Assembly: GCA_015494775.1 (NCBI GenBank)
Contig: WGAP01000176.1
Coordinates: 1-6,829, forward strand
Source: Flavobacteriales bacterium
GTDB lineage: Bacteria; Bacteroidota; Bacteroidia; Flavobacteriales; Flavobacteriaceae
DNA length: 6,829 nt
Direction of reading: 5' to 3'
Part shown: one piece after another, positions 1 to 6,607 of the stretch
Numbering within the stretch: the stretch's first letter is position 1
Layout: each line of letters begins with the position of its first letter
Position numbers and translations under genes: made by a program
The notes under the pieces: generated by a model
Told to the model about the DNA's origin: nothing
Database searches by the model: none
The model's input: the letters and a program-made list of their open reading frames with translations, nothing else

Positions 1-1192
1 CCTTGATTTGGTTGAATCCGGCACTGTCTTTTTGGGCGATAAACACATCGCGCGGAATGAGCAATGAATCTATACGACGGCCTGTGGAATCGTTTACAAT
101 CACGATACTGCGGCCCGTGATTTGGCTGTCGTTGTTCCACAAAACCGGCCGGCGGTGCAGTTCGATGCGATGTTTCCTTTCGGACTGATAAAGCGAATCG
201 GCCCGGCCGCTAAAATCATGTTGAAAAAAGCGCACGTCGGGGAAAGCGAAAGTTTCCCGGAAACTATCACGTTTGCGGACGATAATGTGAGCCGCTGCCA
301 AATACAGGGTATCCTTGGCATCGTAGCTGATCACCAAGGGGGCTTGGTCGAGATAAACCGAATCGCGGGTATTCCACATTTCGGCATAACCGGCCAGGGT
401 CAGGATGCCGTTGGTGCTGTCTTTGATGCGCACCCGGCCGGTGGCAGCGTAAAAATCCTTGTGGCGGTCGGCATAAATGCTGTCGGCTGCCGTCCACCTG
501 TCCTTGGAACGCACAAAGGCATGACCAGTAAACCAGGCAATGGAATCGCGGCTGTGGGATTGGCCTCTTTCGGCAAAAATCAAATCCGTAGCGTTGCGAA
601 TTTCGGTAGGGCCCAGAAACCGGGTGATTTGCCGCCGCGTATCGTAATCCAAATGCACCGAACGTATGCGATAATCGGGATTGTCGATGCGCACGCCGTT
701 TTGAAACTCATAACGGTTTTGTTTGATGTAATACCGGCCTATCCGGCTGCGGATGGTGTTGATGGTATCGCGAATAATGCCGCCGGAACGGTAGTAGGCC
801 ATATCGCGACCTTTGTCGTAGAACAAAGTGTCGGTGTCGAGTTGCATGGTAGGGTCGGTCAGGTGGACGTTTTCCGTAGCCAGGGCAAAATCGTGGCTTC
901 CGTCGTAACGAATCAGTCCGGCCGTGAGCCGGAGCGTATCGCCTTGGTTAAGTTCCACATTTCCGATGGCCTCGGCAAAATTTTTCCGTGTATCCAACAG
1001 GGCTTTGTCGCAGGTGAGCAAGGCGTCTTTATGCTGCAAGCGCACATTTCCGGTCAGCAGTTTCAGGTCGGGATATTTGTCGTTTAAAATCATTTTGTCG
1101 GCATGCAAAACCCGGATGGGCTCGGATTTTTGTTCCTGAGCCCGTAGCGAAACAAAGAGCGGAACCAATAATAAGAAAGCAATTTTTTTCAT
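1..1192 (-). CDS. OstA/LptA-like LPS transport protein, Bacteroidota type (3' end outside window)
   Basis: The frame is open from an ATG at 1192 to the left edge, giving 397 residues without a stop; the C-terminus lies outside. Residues 1-18 look like a signal peptide: a KK start, a hydrophobic stretch FLLLVPLFV, and a likely cut after LRA before Q19. The mature part opens with an OstA-like strand pattern (HADKMILND, then LTGNVRLQHKDALLTCDKALLD) and continues as short repeated beta segments of the type GNVEL, GRVRIKD and ENVHL. Near the edge, VFIAQKDSAGFNQIK resembles the C-terminal half of Bacteroidota OstA-like proteins. By family these are periplasmic or outer-membrane LPS transport proteins related to LptA and the LptD N-domain. 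The gene follows mce by 32 bp with no Shine-Dalgarno sequence and is the last gene seen of the rhamnose/Wzz operon. The family call is strong; the exact Lpt role is inferred. Confidence 0.85.
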   Translation of the reverse strand, partial: MKKIAFLLLVPLFVSLRAQEQKSEPIRVLHADKMILNDKYPDLKLLTGNVRLQHKDALLTCDKALLDTRKNFAEAIGNVELNQGDTLRLTAGLIRYDGSHDFALATENVHLTDPTMQLDTDTLFYDKGRDMAYYRSGGIIRDTINTIRSRIGRYYIKQNRYEFQNGVRIDNPDYRIRSVHLDYDTRRQITRFLGPTEIRNATDLIFAERGQSHSRDSIAWFTGHAFVRSKDRWTAADSIYADRHKDFYAATGRVRIKDSTNGILTLAGYAEMWNTRDSVYLDQAPLVISYDAKDTLYLAAAHIIVRKRDSFRETFAFPDVRFFQHDFSGRADSLYQSERKHRIELHRRPVLWNNDSQITGRSIVIVNDSTGRRIDSLLIPRDVFIAQKDSAGFNQIK

Positions 1193-1224
1193 AAAAAATA
1201 AACACGCATAAAGATACGACAATC

Positions 1225-1629
1225 CTAGCGGTCGCGTTCCTGACAGAATTCGATCAACACACCGCCCGTAGAAGCCGGATGAACAAAGATAACCATTTTG
1301 TTGTCGGCCCCGGGACGCGGTTCGGCATTGACAAGGCGGAATCCTTCGTCCTGCAAGCGTTTGATTTCGGCTTGTATGTTTTCGGTGGCAAAGGCAATGT
1401 GATGAATGCCTTCGCCGCGGCGTTCGACGAAGCGGTCGATTACACCGCCCGGCGCCAAGGACGCCAACAACTCGATTTTGACATTGCCGGCATCGAAAAA
1501 GGACGTAACCACACCTTCGCCAGCCACTTCTTCGCGCTTGTAGGGTCCGCGGCCCAACAGTGCCGCCCAACGTTTTTCGGCCTCGTCCAAATCACGAACC
1601 GCAATACCGATATGTTCGATTTTTTTCAT
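1225..1629 (-). CDS. mce: Methylmalonyl-CoA epimerase
   Basis: This 134-residue protein has the usual length of the family and is a single-chain member of the glyoxalase/VOC fold. It interconverts (2R)- and (2S)-methylmalonyl-CoA, linking propionyl-CoA and succinyl-CoA in the cytoplasm. Two beta-alpha-beta-beta-beta halves can be seen: the first starts MKKIEHIGIAVRDLDEAEKRW and runs through KIELLAS, the second starts GIHHIAFATENI and ends STGGVLIEFCQ. Likely metal ligands by family comparison are H6, E53 (often Gln in relatives), H77 and E127. The HP-x-STGG-x-L-x-E ending is a family hallmark. The ATG at 1629 overlaps the rfbD stop in ATGA, which fixes the start and suggests coupled translation. 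A metabolic enzyme inside an LPS/rhamnose operon is unexpected. The paired mutase genes are not in the window. Confidence 0.93.
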   Translation of the reverse strand: MKKIEHIGIAVRDLDEAEKRWAALLGRGPYKREEVAGEGVVTSFFDAGNVKIELLASLAPGGVIDRFVERRGEGIHHIAFATENIQAEIKRLQDEGFRLVNAEPRPGADNKMVIFVHPASTGGVLIEFCQERDR

Positions 1630-2489
1630 ACGTAATAGGTTTTCAAAATCCGTTCCAGACTTTCACGCCAAGGGTTAACCTTCCAACCGAAATGTTGACG
1701 AATTTTATCTTTGCTCAACACCGAGTAGGCAGGCCGTTCGGCCTTTTGCGGGAATTCGGTATGCGGAACGGGTTTTACCTCCACGGGCAAATCCAGAATT
1801 TCCGCAATGGCGCGCGCCTGATCGTAACGGCTCACTTCGCCTTGGTTGCTGCAATGATAAATGCCGAAACCGGCGGGTTGTTCTTGCATCAAAAACAGGG
1901 TAAAGCGTGCCAAGTCCAATGCCGATGTAGGACTTCCGATTTGGTCGTTGATAAAGCGTAAAACCGCATTTTTCCGGGCCAAATCCATCACCAGCCGGAT
2001 AAAATTCCGTCCGTAGCCGCTGTAAATCCAAGCGGGACGAATAATGTAATAACGTTCGGTATTCCGTTGGATATTTTTTTCGCCTTCCCACTTGGTCAGT
2101 CCGTAGTAATTGACGGGCGCGGGCGGGTCGGTTTCGGTGTAGGGCGTCCGTTGGCGTCCGTCGAACACATAATCGGTGGAATAATGAATAAGTGTGGCGC
2201 CGAAATCATTACTCAATCGCGCCAAAACGGCCGGGCCCGCGGCATTGGCACGCCGGGCGGCTTCGCGCTGTTCCTCGGCAAGATCCACGTTGGTAAAAGC
2301 GGCGGTGTTGATGACAAAGTCGGGACGAAAGGTTGAAAAAAATTCCTTTCCTTTTTCGGCATCGGCAATATCCCACCGGGCGTGCGAAGGCGCCAAGACA
2401 TCGGATTCGGGCCATTGACGGGCCAAAATTTCCTGCAAGCTGCGACCCATTTGTCCGCCTCCGCCCGAAATGAGTATGCGTGCTTTCAT
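1626..2489 (-). CDS. rfbD: dTDP-4-dehydrorhamnose reductase
   Basis: This 287-residue NAD(P)-dependent short-chain reductase matches the family length. It catalyses the last step of dTDP-L-rhamnose synthesis: dTDP-4-keto-L-rhamnose to dTDP-L-rhamnose. The N-terminal nucleotide-binding loop is SGGGGQMG (8-15). NTAAFTNVDLAE (61-72) and STDYVFDG (104-111) are RmlD signatures. The catalytic pair is Y129 and K133 in YYGLTK. NDQIGSPTSA (181-190) and RPAYSVLSKDK near the C-terminus are typical of the sugar-binding half. The ATG at 2489 overlaps the rfbC stop (ATGA), and its own TGA overlaps the mce start in the same way. All key residues are present, so the enzyme should be active. rfbA and rfbB, needed for the earlier steps, are not in the window. 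Confidence 0.95.
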   Translation of the reverse strand: MKARILISGGGGQMGRSLQEILARQWPESDVLAPSHARWDIADAEKGKEFFSTFRPDFVINTAAFTNVDLAEEQREAARRANAAGPAVLARLSNDFGATLIHYSTDYVFDGRQRTPYTETDPPAPVNYYGLTKWEGEKNIQRNTERYYIIRPAWIYSGYGRNFIRLVMDLARKNAVLRFINDQIGSPTSALDLARFTLFLMQEQPAGFGIYHCSNQGEVSRYDQARAIAEILDLPVEVKPVPHTEFPQKAERPAYSVLSKDKIRQHFGWKVNPWRESLERILKTYYV

Positions 2490-3034
2490 GCTTGCAATGC
2501 TTGACTAAGCGGAGGTAAATGCCGGTCTTTGTCCGACAGGATAAGTTCCGTCGCCGGCAAGGGAAGTTCGATGCCCACATCGGGGTCGTCCCAACGGAAA
2601 CCCGCATCGTGGTCGGGCCGGTAGAAGCAATCGGTTTTGTAAAAGACCTTGACTTGCGGGCTCAGGGCCAAATAACCGTGGGCAAATCCTTTGGGAATAA
2701 ACAACTGACGCCGGTTTCCGGCACTCAATCGTACGGCATACCAACGTTTGAAATCTGGACTTTCGGGGCGAATATCAACGATGATGTCCAAAATTTCGCC
2801 TTCGATACAGCCCACCAACTTGGCCTGCGCATACGGGGCACGTTGAAAGTGCATACCGCGAAAAACCCCGTAGGTTGATCCCGCCAAATTATCCTGAACA
2901 AAATTTATTTCCAAACCCGTAACCGCACGAAAATCTTTGCGGTTGTAGTATTCATAGAAAAAACCCCGCCGGTCCTCGAAAACCCGCGGTTCGAGCAAAT
3001 AAACGCCCGGGAAAGGTTCTTCTACGATTTTCAT
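2486..3034 (-). CDS. rfbC: dTDP-4-dehydrorhamnose 3,5-epimerase
   Basis: The protein is 182 residues from the ATG at 3034, the normal RmlC length. It epimerises C3 and C5 of dTDP-4-keto-6-deoxyglucose, the third step of dTDP-L-rhamnose synthesis, and is a cupin dimer by family. The active-site residues fall at the canonical family positions: R59 and H62 (FRGMHFQ), K72, D83, H119 (PKGFAHGY) and Y132 (VFYKTD). The frame is open 42 codons further upstream to an ATG at 3160. That stretch overlaps wzz extensively and has no family similarity, whereas MKIVEEPFPGVYLLEP is a typical N-terminus. The 3034 start also gives a 4-bp ATGA overlap with wzz, the same arrangement as at the next two junctions. 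Confidence 0.95.
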   Translation of the reverse strand: MKIVEEPFPGVYLLEPRVFEDRRGFFYEYYNRKDFRAVTGLEINFVQDNLAGSTYGVFRGMHFQRAPYAQAKLVGCIEGEILDIIVDIRPESPDFKRWYAVRLSAGNRRQLFIPKGFAHGYLALSPQVKVFYKTDCFYRPDHDAGFRWDDPDVGIELPLPATELILSDKDRHLPPLSQALQA

Positions 3035-4113
3035 TGGGCTTTCCGGTCTTGGGACTGCTTGTATCGATGATCCAAATAGACAATCAAATCTATCAGGTAA
3101 AACAGCAGAATGAGCAACAAAGCCATGGAAATGAGGAAACTGAACTTGTAGTTCATCCAAATCGGGTTGTAGGGCGGAGCAAAATCGGGGAAGGCCGAAT
3201 TCATCAGAATAATTTTCTCCTTATCCACCCGGTCGGTTTTCAGTTTGGTCAAGGCATCGACCAACTTTTGGCGTTTTTCGAACAGGTCGTATTTTTTTTC
3301 GGGAAAATTAATTTGAGCCGTACCGACTACTACGCTGTTTTCGGGTGTTTTGCCTTTACCGAAATTTTTAATGGCACGGTTGATGGCCATACGCAAACTG
3401 TCCAATTGGGCAATATTTTTTTCGATAAACGCGATTTGTTCATCCATGGTTTGCAATGCCACTTTACGCCGGTTGACAAAAAGCGGCTCGTTGTCCAAAA
3501 GCGTTTTAAAAGTTTTGTTCAATGGTTCAAAAGCATCGGGACGGGTGGCGGTTACCGAAACAATCAATTGCGGATAATCGAATTCCTGTTTCAGATATGA
3601 CTTCCGGTAGGCCTCGAAATCCAAATTTTTTACCACCGAAGTATCCAAAAAGCGGGTGTATTCATCGTAGGAACGCAAATCGATACGTTCGTTGTAATTG
3701 GGTTGGACTTCAAAGGAAACATAGGATTGAGCCAATTCGCGCGAAACGCCCAAAGCCGAGGCAAGAGTATCGAATTTTTCGTTGGCAATCAAGCTGTTAT
3801 ACATGTCGATATGGGTATAAATTTCTTTCCCGCTATCGTAATTGGGACTGATAAGAATTTCGGCCCGGTATAAATTCTTTTTGGATGCATCGGCCCAAAT
3901 ACCGGCCAAAAAAGCCAAAACAAGCAGGGGAATAACAATTTTTCGATAACGCTTAAAATAAACGTACGGCCTGTAAATCAATATATTAAACAAAAAAACA
4001 AAAAACGATTTAATTCCGTTCCACAGTCCGGCGAATCCTTTACCGATTAATTTGAAAAATTGGATGATATCGATTTCATCGGATGTGCTGGGTTGCATGG
4101 GTTGTTGGTCCAT
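3031..4113 (-). CDS. Wzz-like polysaccharide chain-length regulator
   Basis: This 360-residue inner-membrane protein has the polysaccharide co-polymerase layout. There is a cytoplasmic N-terminus, a first membrane segment at about 58-74 (KIVIPLLVLAFLAGIW), a long periplasmic domain at about 75-322 with charged helices (for example 210-300), and a second membrane segment at about 324-347 (FSFLISMALLLILLFYLIDL). A basic cytoplasmic tail ends the protein. DEIDIIQFFKLIGKG near the start is the usual Wzz opening in this phylum. FAPPYNPIW just before the second segment fits the proline-rich motif of the family. A further hydrophobic stretch at 36-47 makes the N-terminus longer than in enterobacterial Wzz. 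There is no kinase domain, so it is not a Wzc-type protein. Wzz proteins set O-antigen or capsule length with the Wzy polymerase. It leads the operon and partners rhamnose synthesis; the polysaccharide controlled is inferred. Confidence 0.85.
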   Translation of the reverse strand: MDQQPMQPSTSDEIDIIQFFKLIGKGFAGLWNGIKSFFVFLFNILIYRPYVYFKRYRKIVIPLLVLAFLAGIWADASKKNLYRAEILISPNYDSGKEIYTHIDMYNSLIANEKFDTLASALGVSRELAQSYVSFEVQPNYNERIDLRSYDEYTRFLDTSVVKNLDFEAYRKSYLKQEFDYPQLIVSVTATRPDAFEPLNKTFKTLLDNEPLFVNRRKVALQTMDEQIAFIEKNIAQLDSLRMAINRAIKNFGKGKTPENSVVVGTAQINFPEKKYDLFEKRQKLVDALTKLKTDRVDKEKIILMNSAFPDFAPPYNPIWMNYKFSFLISMALLLILLFYLIDLIVYLDHRYKQSQDRKAQ

Positions 4114-4124
4114 CCTTCAATGTT

Positions 4125-4153
4125 TTTGTGATTTTACAAATTTAATATTTTTC
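4125..4153 (+). promoter_or_regulatory. Weak candidate promoter for rsmG
   Basis: TTTG at 4125-4128 is followed after 17 bases by TATTTTTC at 4146-4153, a 7 of 8 match to TAnnTTTG; the usual gap is about 19. An alternative -7 element is TTTATTTG at 4156-4163, also 7 of 8. The DNA is very AT-rich, so chance matches are likely. Confidence 0.25.
4137..4144 (-). promoter_or_regulatory. Candidate -7 element of the wzz operon promoter
   Basis: Read on the minus strand this is TAAATTTG, an exact match to the Bacteroidota -7 consensus TAnnTTTG. It lies 23 bases before the wzz ATG, which leaves room for a short leader. No good -33 TTTG is found about 19 bases further upstream, so the call rests on one element and its position. 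It sits in the 71-bp region shared with the divergent rsmG gene. Confidence 0.4.
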
Positions 4154-4175
4154 GCTTTATTTGTTGCTTAAACGC

Positions 4176-4182
4176 AGGAAGG
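4176..4182 (+). promoter_or_regulatory. Shine-Dalgarno sequence that favours the GTG start of rsmG
   Basis: AGGAAGG lies 2 bases before the GTG at 4185, and its AGGA part is 5 bases from it. Good Shine-Dalgarno sequences are uncommon at other starts in this window. Its position argues against starts at the upstream TTG codons (4161, 4164), which would place it inside the coding region. Confidence 0.45.
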
Positions 4183-4184
4183 CC

Positions 4185-4817
4185 GTGGATATTACACTTA
4201 TTGAGAAATATTTTGAACTCGATACGGACCAAAAAGACAAATTCGGCGCATTATATCCGCTTTTTGCCCGGTGGAACGAACGAATCAATCTGATTTCGCG
4301 CAAGGATTTGCCGCATTTTTACCTGCGTCATGTTTTACACTCCTTGGCGCCGGCAAAATTAACCGGCTTCCGGCCGGGGGCGCGTGTTTTGGATTTGGGC
4401 ACCGGCGGCGGATTTCCTGGCTTGCCCTTGGCCATCTTGTTTCCCAAGGCCCGTTTTCATCTGATCGATTCCATCGGCAAAAAAATCAGAGCCGTGCAAG
4501 CCATCGCCACCGAACTCGACCTGAAAAATGTTTCCGCCGAACAAGTGCGGGCCGAAAATCATCACGATACCTATGATTTTGTTGTAACCCGTGCCGTGGC
4601 GCCGCTGCCCAAACTGGTCCGTTGGTCGGCAGGGAATATCCGTCCGGGCAATACCCATCGTGTTCCCAACGGACTTGTCGCACTTAAAGGCGGCGATTTG
4701 TCCGAAGAAACCGCCGGCTTCGACCAAGTGCAAATCATCCCCATCGCCCGCTATTTTTCCGAGCCCTTTTTCGAGACCAAAAAATTGGTTTACCTGCCCT
4801 ACACGGAATTTTTATAA
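4185..4817 (+). CDS. rsmG: 16S rRNA (guanine527-N7)-methyltransferase RsmG
   Basis: From the GTG at 4185 the protein has 210 residues, the usual RsmG (GidB) length. It transfers a methyl group from S-adenosylmethionine to N7 of G527 in 16S rRNA. A helical N-terminal cap carries the signature FARWNERINLISRKD (about 27-41) and HVLHSLAP. The SAM-binding motif VLDLGTGGGFPGLPLAI is at 68-84, followed by the second strand FHLIDSIGKK (91-100) and the TRAVAPL motif (135-141). LVALKGG (164-170) is also typical. The frame is open back to TTG at 4161, but the family N-terminus aligns with the GTG start and the Shine-Dalgarno sequence supports it. The gene diverges from the wzz operon and is a housekeeping gene unrelated to it. 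Confidence 0.93.
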   Translation: MDITLIEKYFELDTDQKDKFGALYPLFARWNERINLISRKDLPHFYLRHVLHSLAPAKLTGFRPGARVLDLGTGGGFPGLPLAILFPKARFHLIDSIGKKIRAVQAIATELDLKNVSAEQVRAENHHDTYDFVVTRAVAPLPKLVRWSAGNIRPGNTHRVPNGLVALKGGDLSEETAGFDQVQIIPIARYFSEPFFETKKLVYLPYTEFL

Positions 4818-4838
4818 CCTTGGTTACCAAAAATAAAA

Positions 4839-4935
4839 ATGATGACCCGAGTAAATTTCAAAGGCCAAGCCCTTGGAATAAGCAAGTTTTTATCAGCCTG
4901 AAAATAATTACGAAGACGTGCTGAAACATTTGTAA
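4839..4935 (+). pseudogene. Possible frameshifted mini-ORF, unrecognised
   Basis: From ATG at 4839 the frame reads MMTRVNFKGQALGISKF and then stops soon after a run of five T (4887-4891). Shifting by one base at that run continues into YQPENNYEDVLKHL and a TAA at 4933-4935, which would make a peptide of about 31 residues. The joined peptide has a plausible protein-like composition, but I do not recognise it. It may be the remnant of a decayed gene, a small gene with a real or sequencing frameshift, or chance. No Shine-Dalgarno sequence precedes it. Confidence 0.2.
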
Positions 4936-4947
4936 GATTTCCTTACA
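4931..4947. promoter_or_regulatory. Inverted repeat upstream of the FMN reductase gene, candidate operator
   Basis: TGTAAG, five bases, CTTACA form a perfect 6-bp dyad 29 bases before the ATG of the flavin reductase gene. It partly overlaps TACATTTA (4944-4951), a 7 of 8 match to the Bacteroidota -7 element. The size and position would suit a dimeric repressor, but no regulator gene is nearby to pair with it. Confidence 0.3.
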
Positions 4948-4976
4948 TTTAGGTCGGACTAAAAAATTTCGTAATC

Positions 4977-5579
4977 ATGCGTTTGATGATTATTGCAGGC
5001 GGTATGCGTCATCCGTCCGGGAGCCGGCGCGCGGCGGACTTTGTGCAGCAAAAGGTGTTGGAAAACCAAATTTTCGACCGGATCGATTTACTTGATTTGG
5101 GCCAAACGCCCTTGCCACTTTGGGACGAAGGCGTTTGGCGCGGCGACGAAAAATGGAAAAAAATCCTCGACCCCCTGCGCAAGCGTATGCAGGCGGCCGA
5201 TGCCTACGTTTTGGTCGCGCCCGAATACAACGGTATGGCTTCGCCCGCGCTGAAAAACTTCACCCTCTTTTTCGACGAAAGAATCACCGGCCACAAACCC
5301 GCCCTCGTCATTGCCGTAACTTCCGAAGCTCACAACGGCCAGTATCCCGTGGCCGACCTGCACGCTTTCGGTGCCAAAAACACCAAATGGATTTACATTC
5401 CCGACCATTTGATTTACCGCAACATCGGACAACTGATTACCGAAAACCTGCAAATGACCGATACCTTGCTCCGAGAACGAACCCTATTCAGCTTGCGGGA
5501 ATTGGCCCTGTATGCCCGGGCCTTGGAGCAAGTGCGTCAAAATCACACTTTTCGACCCGAATTCAAATACGCGCCCTGA
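4977..5579 (+). CDS. NAD(P)H-dependent FMN reductase, flavodoxin-fold family
   Basis: This 200-residue protein belongs to the NADPH-dependent FMN reductase family (flavodoxin-like fold), which uses bound FMN to reduce flavins, quinones, chromate or azo compounds. The first strand and phosphate-binding loop are MRLMIIAGGMRHPSGSRRAA. The diagnostic motif APEYNGMASPALKNF (81-95) binds the flavin ring. The central strands are AYVLVAPEYN and PALVIAVTS. Length is normal (about 180-200). The ATG at 4977 begins directly with the first beta strand, so no extension is expected; there is no clear Shine-Dalgarno sequence. It lies 159 bp after rsmG and is probably transcribed separately, with an inverted repeat in front. 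Its stop is one base from the stop of the converging tdh gene. The substrate cannot be told from sequence. Confidence 0.88.
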   Translation: MRLMIIAGGMRHPSGSRRAADFVQQKVLENQIFDRIDLLDLGQTPLPLWDEGVWRGDEKWKKILDPLRKRMQAADAYVLVAPEYNGMASPALKNFTLFFDERITGHKPALVIAVTSEAHNGQYPVADLHAFGAKNTKWIYIPDHLIYRNIGQLITENLQMTDTLLRERTLFSLRELALYARALEQVRQNHTFRPEFKYAP

Positions 5580-5592
5580 GCTAAAAGCTCAG
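5576..5592. terminator. Hairpin spanning both convergent stop codons
   Basis: CTGAGCT, three A, AGCTCAG form a perfect 7-bp stem. It contains the TGA of the flavin reductase gene (5577-5579) and the TAG of tdh (5581-5583 on the opposite strand). Such a symmetric hairpin between convergent genes could stop transcription in both directions. There is no T-run after it on either strand, so it is not a standard intrinsic terminator. Confidence 0.35.
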
Positions 5593-6537
5593 TTCCACCT
5601 CGGGATAACGGCTTTTTTGAAGACCGGCCAGCATGGCGCGCACCATAGCATCCAGGTCGTAGCGGTGATGCCATTGCCAATCCTTGCGTGCGGTGCTGTC
5701 GTCGATGCTGTCGGGCCAGGTGCGGGCGATATCCTCGCGAAAATCGGGCGCATAATGCACCCGGAAATCCGGAATGTAACGCCGTATGGCCGCTTCCAAT
5801 TCGCGCGGCGTAAAATGGACCGCCGCCAAATTATACGACGAACGAATGCTTAAACGCTCCGCCGGCGCTTCCATCAGCCGGATGGTGGCATCGATGGCAT
5901 CATCGATATACATCATGGGCAAACGTTCATCGGGGGCAATATAACAGGTGTAGGGCTCGCCGCGCAGTGCGTAATGAAACATCTCCACCGCATAATCGGT
6001 GGTGCCGCCGCCGGGCCGGGTTTTCCAACTGATGATGCCCGGATAGCGCACGCTACGCACGTCCAAGCCGTATTTTTCGTAGTAATATTCCATCCAACGC
6101 TCACCGGCCAATTTGCTGATGCCATACACCGTGTCCGGGTCCATAACCGTGTATTGCGGCGTATTTTCCTTGGGGGTGTGCGGGCCGAAAACGGCTATGG
6201 AACTGGGCCAAAACAAACTTTGGAAAAATCCTTCGCGACCCAATTCCAGCAGGTTGTGCAATATCGTCATGTTGATATGCCAAGCTTTCCTCGGCATTTG
6301 CTCGGCACGGGCCGACAGTATGGCGGCCATCAGGTAAACATCGTCCACGGGCGTTTGCGCAAACAACGCACGCAGCGCATCGGCATCCGTAGCATCCAAA
6401 AGGATAAACTGCTTGTCGGCTTCGTCCTTGCGGACAATATCCGCCGCCAAAACCGCCTCATGGCCATAACTTTGAACCAACCGCTGACGCAATTCCGTCC
6501 CGATCTGCCCGTTGGCTCCGATGATGACTTTTTTCAT
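5581..6537 (-). CDS. L-threonine 3-dehydrogenase, SDR type
   Basis: This 318-residue protein is an NAD-dependent epimerase/dehydratase-like (extended SDR) enzyme of the threonine dehydrogenase group, distinct from the zinc-dependent E. coli Tdh. It oxidises L-threonine with NAD+ to 2-amino-3-ketobutyrate, which Kbl cleaves to glycine and acetyl-CoA. The cofactor loop is GANGQIG (7-13). Catalytic residues are S112/S113 in WPSSIAVFGP and Y138/K142 in VYGISK. RPGGGTTDYAVEMF (174-187), MMYIDDAIDATI and the ending WPDSIDDSTARKDWQW are group signatures. The frame is open upstream to an ATG at 6708, but that adds 57 low-complexity residues encoded by the hairpin region. The start at 6537 begins right at the Rossmann strand MKKVIIGANG. 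No kbl gene is in the window. A general sugar-nucleotide epimerase is the less likely alternative. Confidence 0.88.
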   Translation of the reverse strand: MKKVIIGANGQIGTELRQRLVQSYGHEAVLAADIVRKDEADKQFILLDATDADALRALFAQTPVDDVYLMAAILSARAEQMPRKAWHINMTILHNLLELGREGFFQSLFWPSSIAVFGPHTPKENTPQYTVMDPDTVYGISKLAGERWMEYYYEKYGLDVRSVRYPGIISWKTRPGGGTTDYAVEMFHYALRGEPYTCYIAPDERLPMMYIDDAIDATIRLMEAPAERLSIRSSYNLAAVHFTPRELEAAIRRYIPDFRVHYAPDFREDIARTWPDSIDDSTARKDWQWHHRYDLDAMVRAMLAGLQKSRYPEVELSF

Positions 6538-6607
6538 ACCTGCATTTTTCACGCTAAAAATACAACTTTCGAAGCGAATAAATCCGACAAAGGTCAGTTT
6601 GGGCGTT

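Noticed and set aside
122..1087. 321-codon open frame on the plus strand
   Set aside because: It is antisense to the OstA-like gene, whose minus-strand frame has a signal peptide and family motifs. The plus-strand product shows no recognisable domain.
3035..3160. N-terminal extension of rfbC to an upstream ATG
   Set aside because: It would overlap wzz by 130 bases and has no RmlC similarity. The ATG at 3034 gives the canonical active-site numbering and an ATGA overlap.
4815..4826. 12-bp palindrome TAACCTTGGTTA at the rsmG stop as a terminator
   Set aside because: A perfect palindrome of this length leaves no loop without breaking pairs, and an A-rich rather than a T-rich stretch follows.
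4857..4891. Intrinsic terminator for rsmG: TTCAAAGG and CCTTGGAA arms with a later T5 run
   Set aside because: The stem has a mismatch and is AT-balanced, and the T run begins eight bases after the stem, so it does not fit a standard terminator well.
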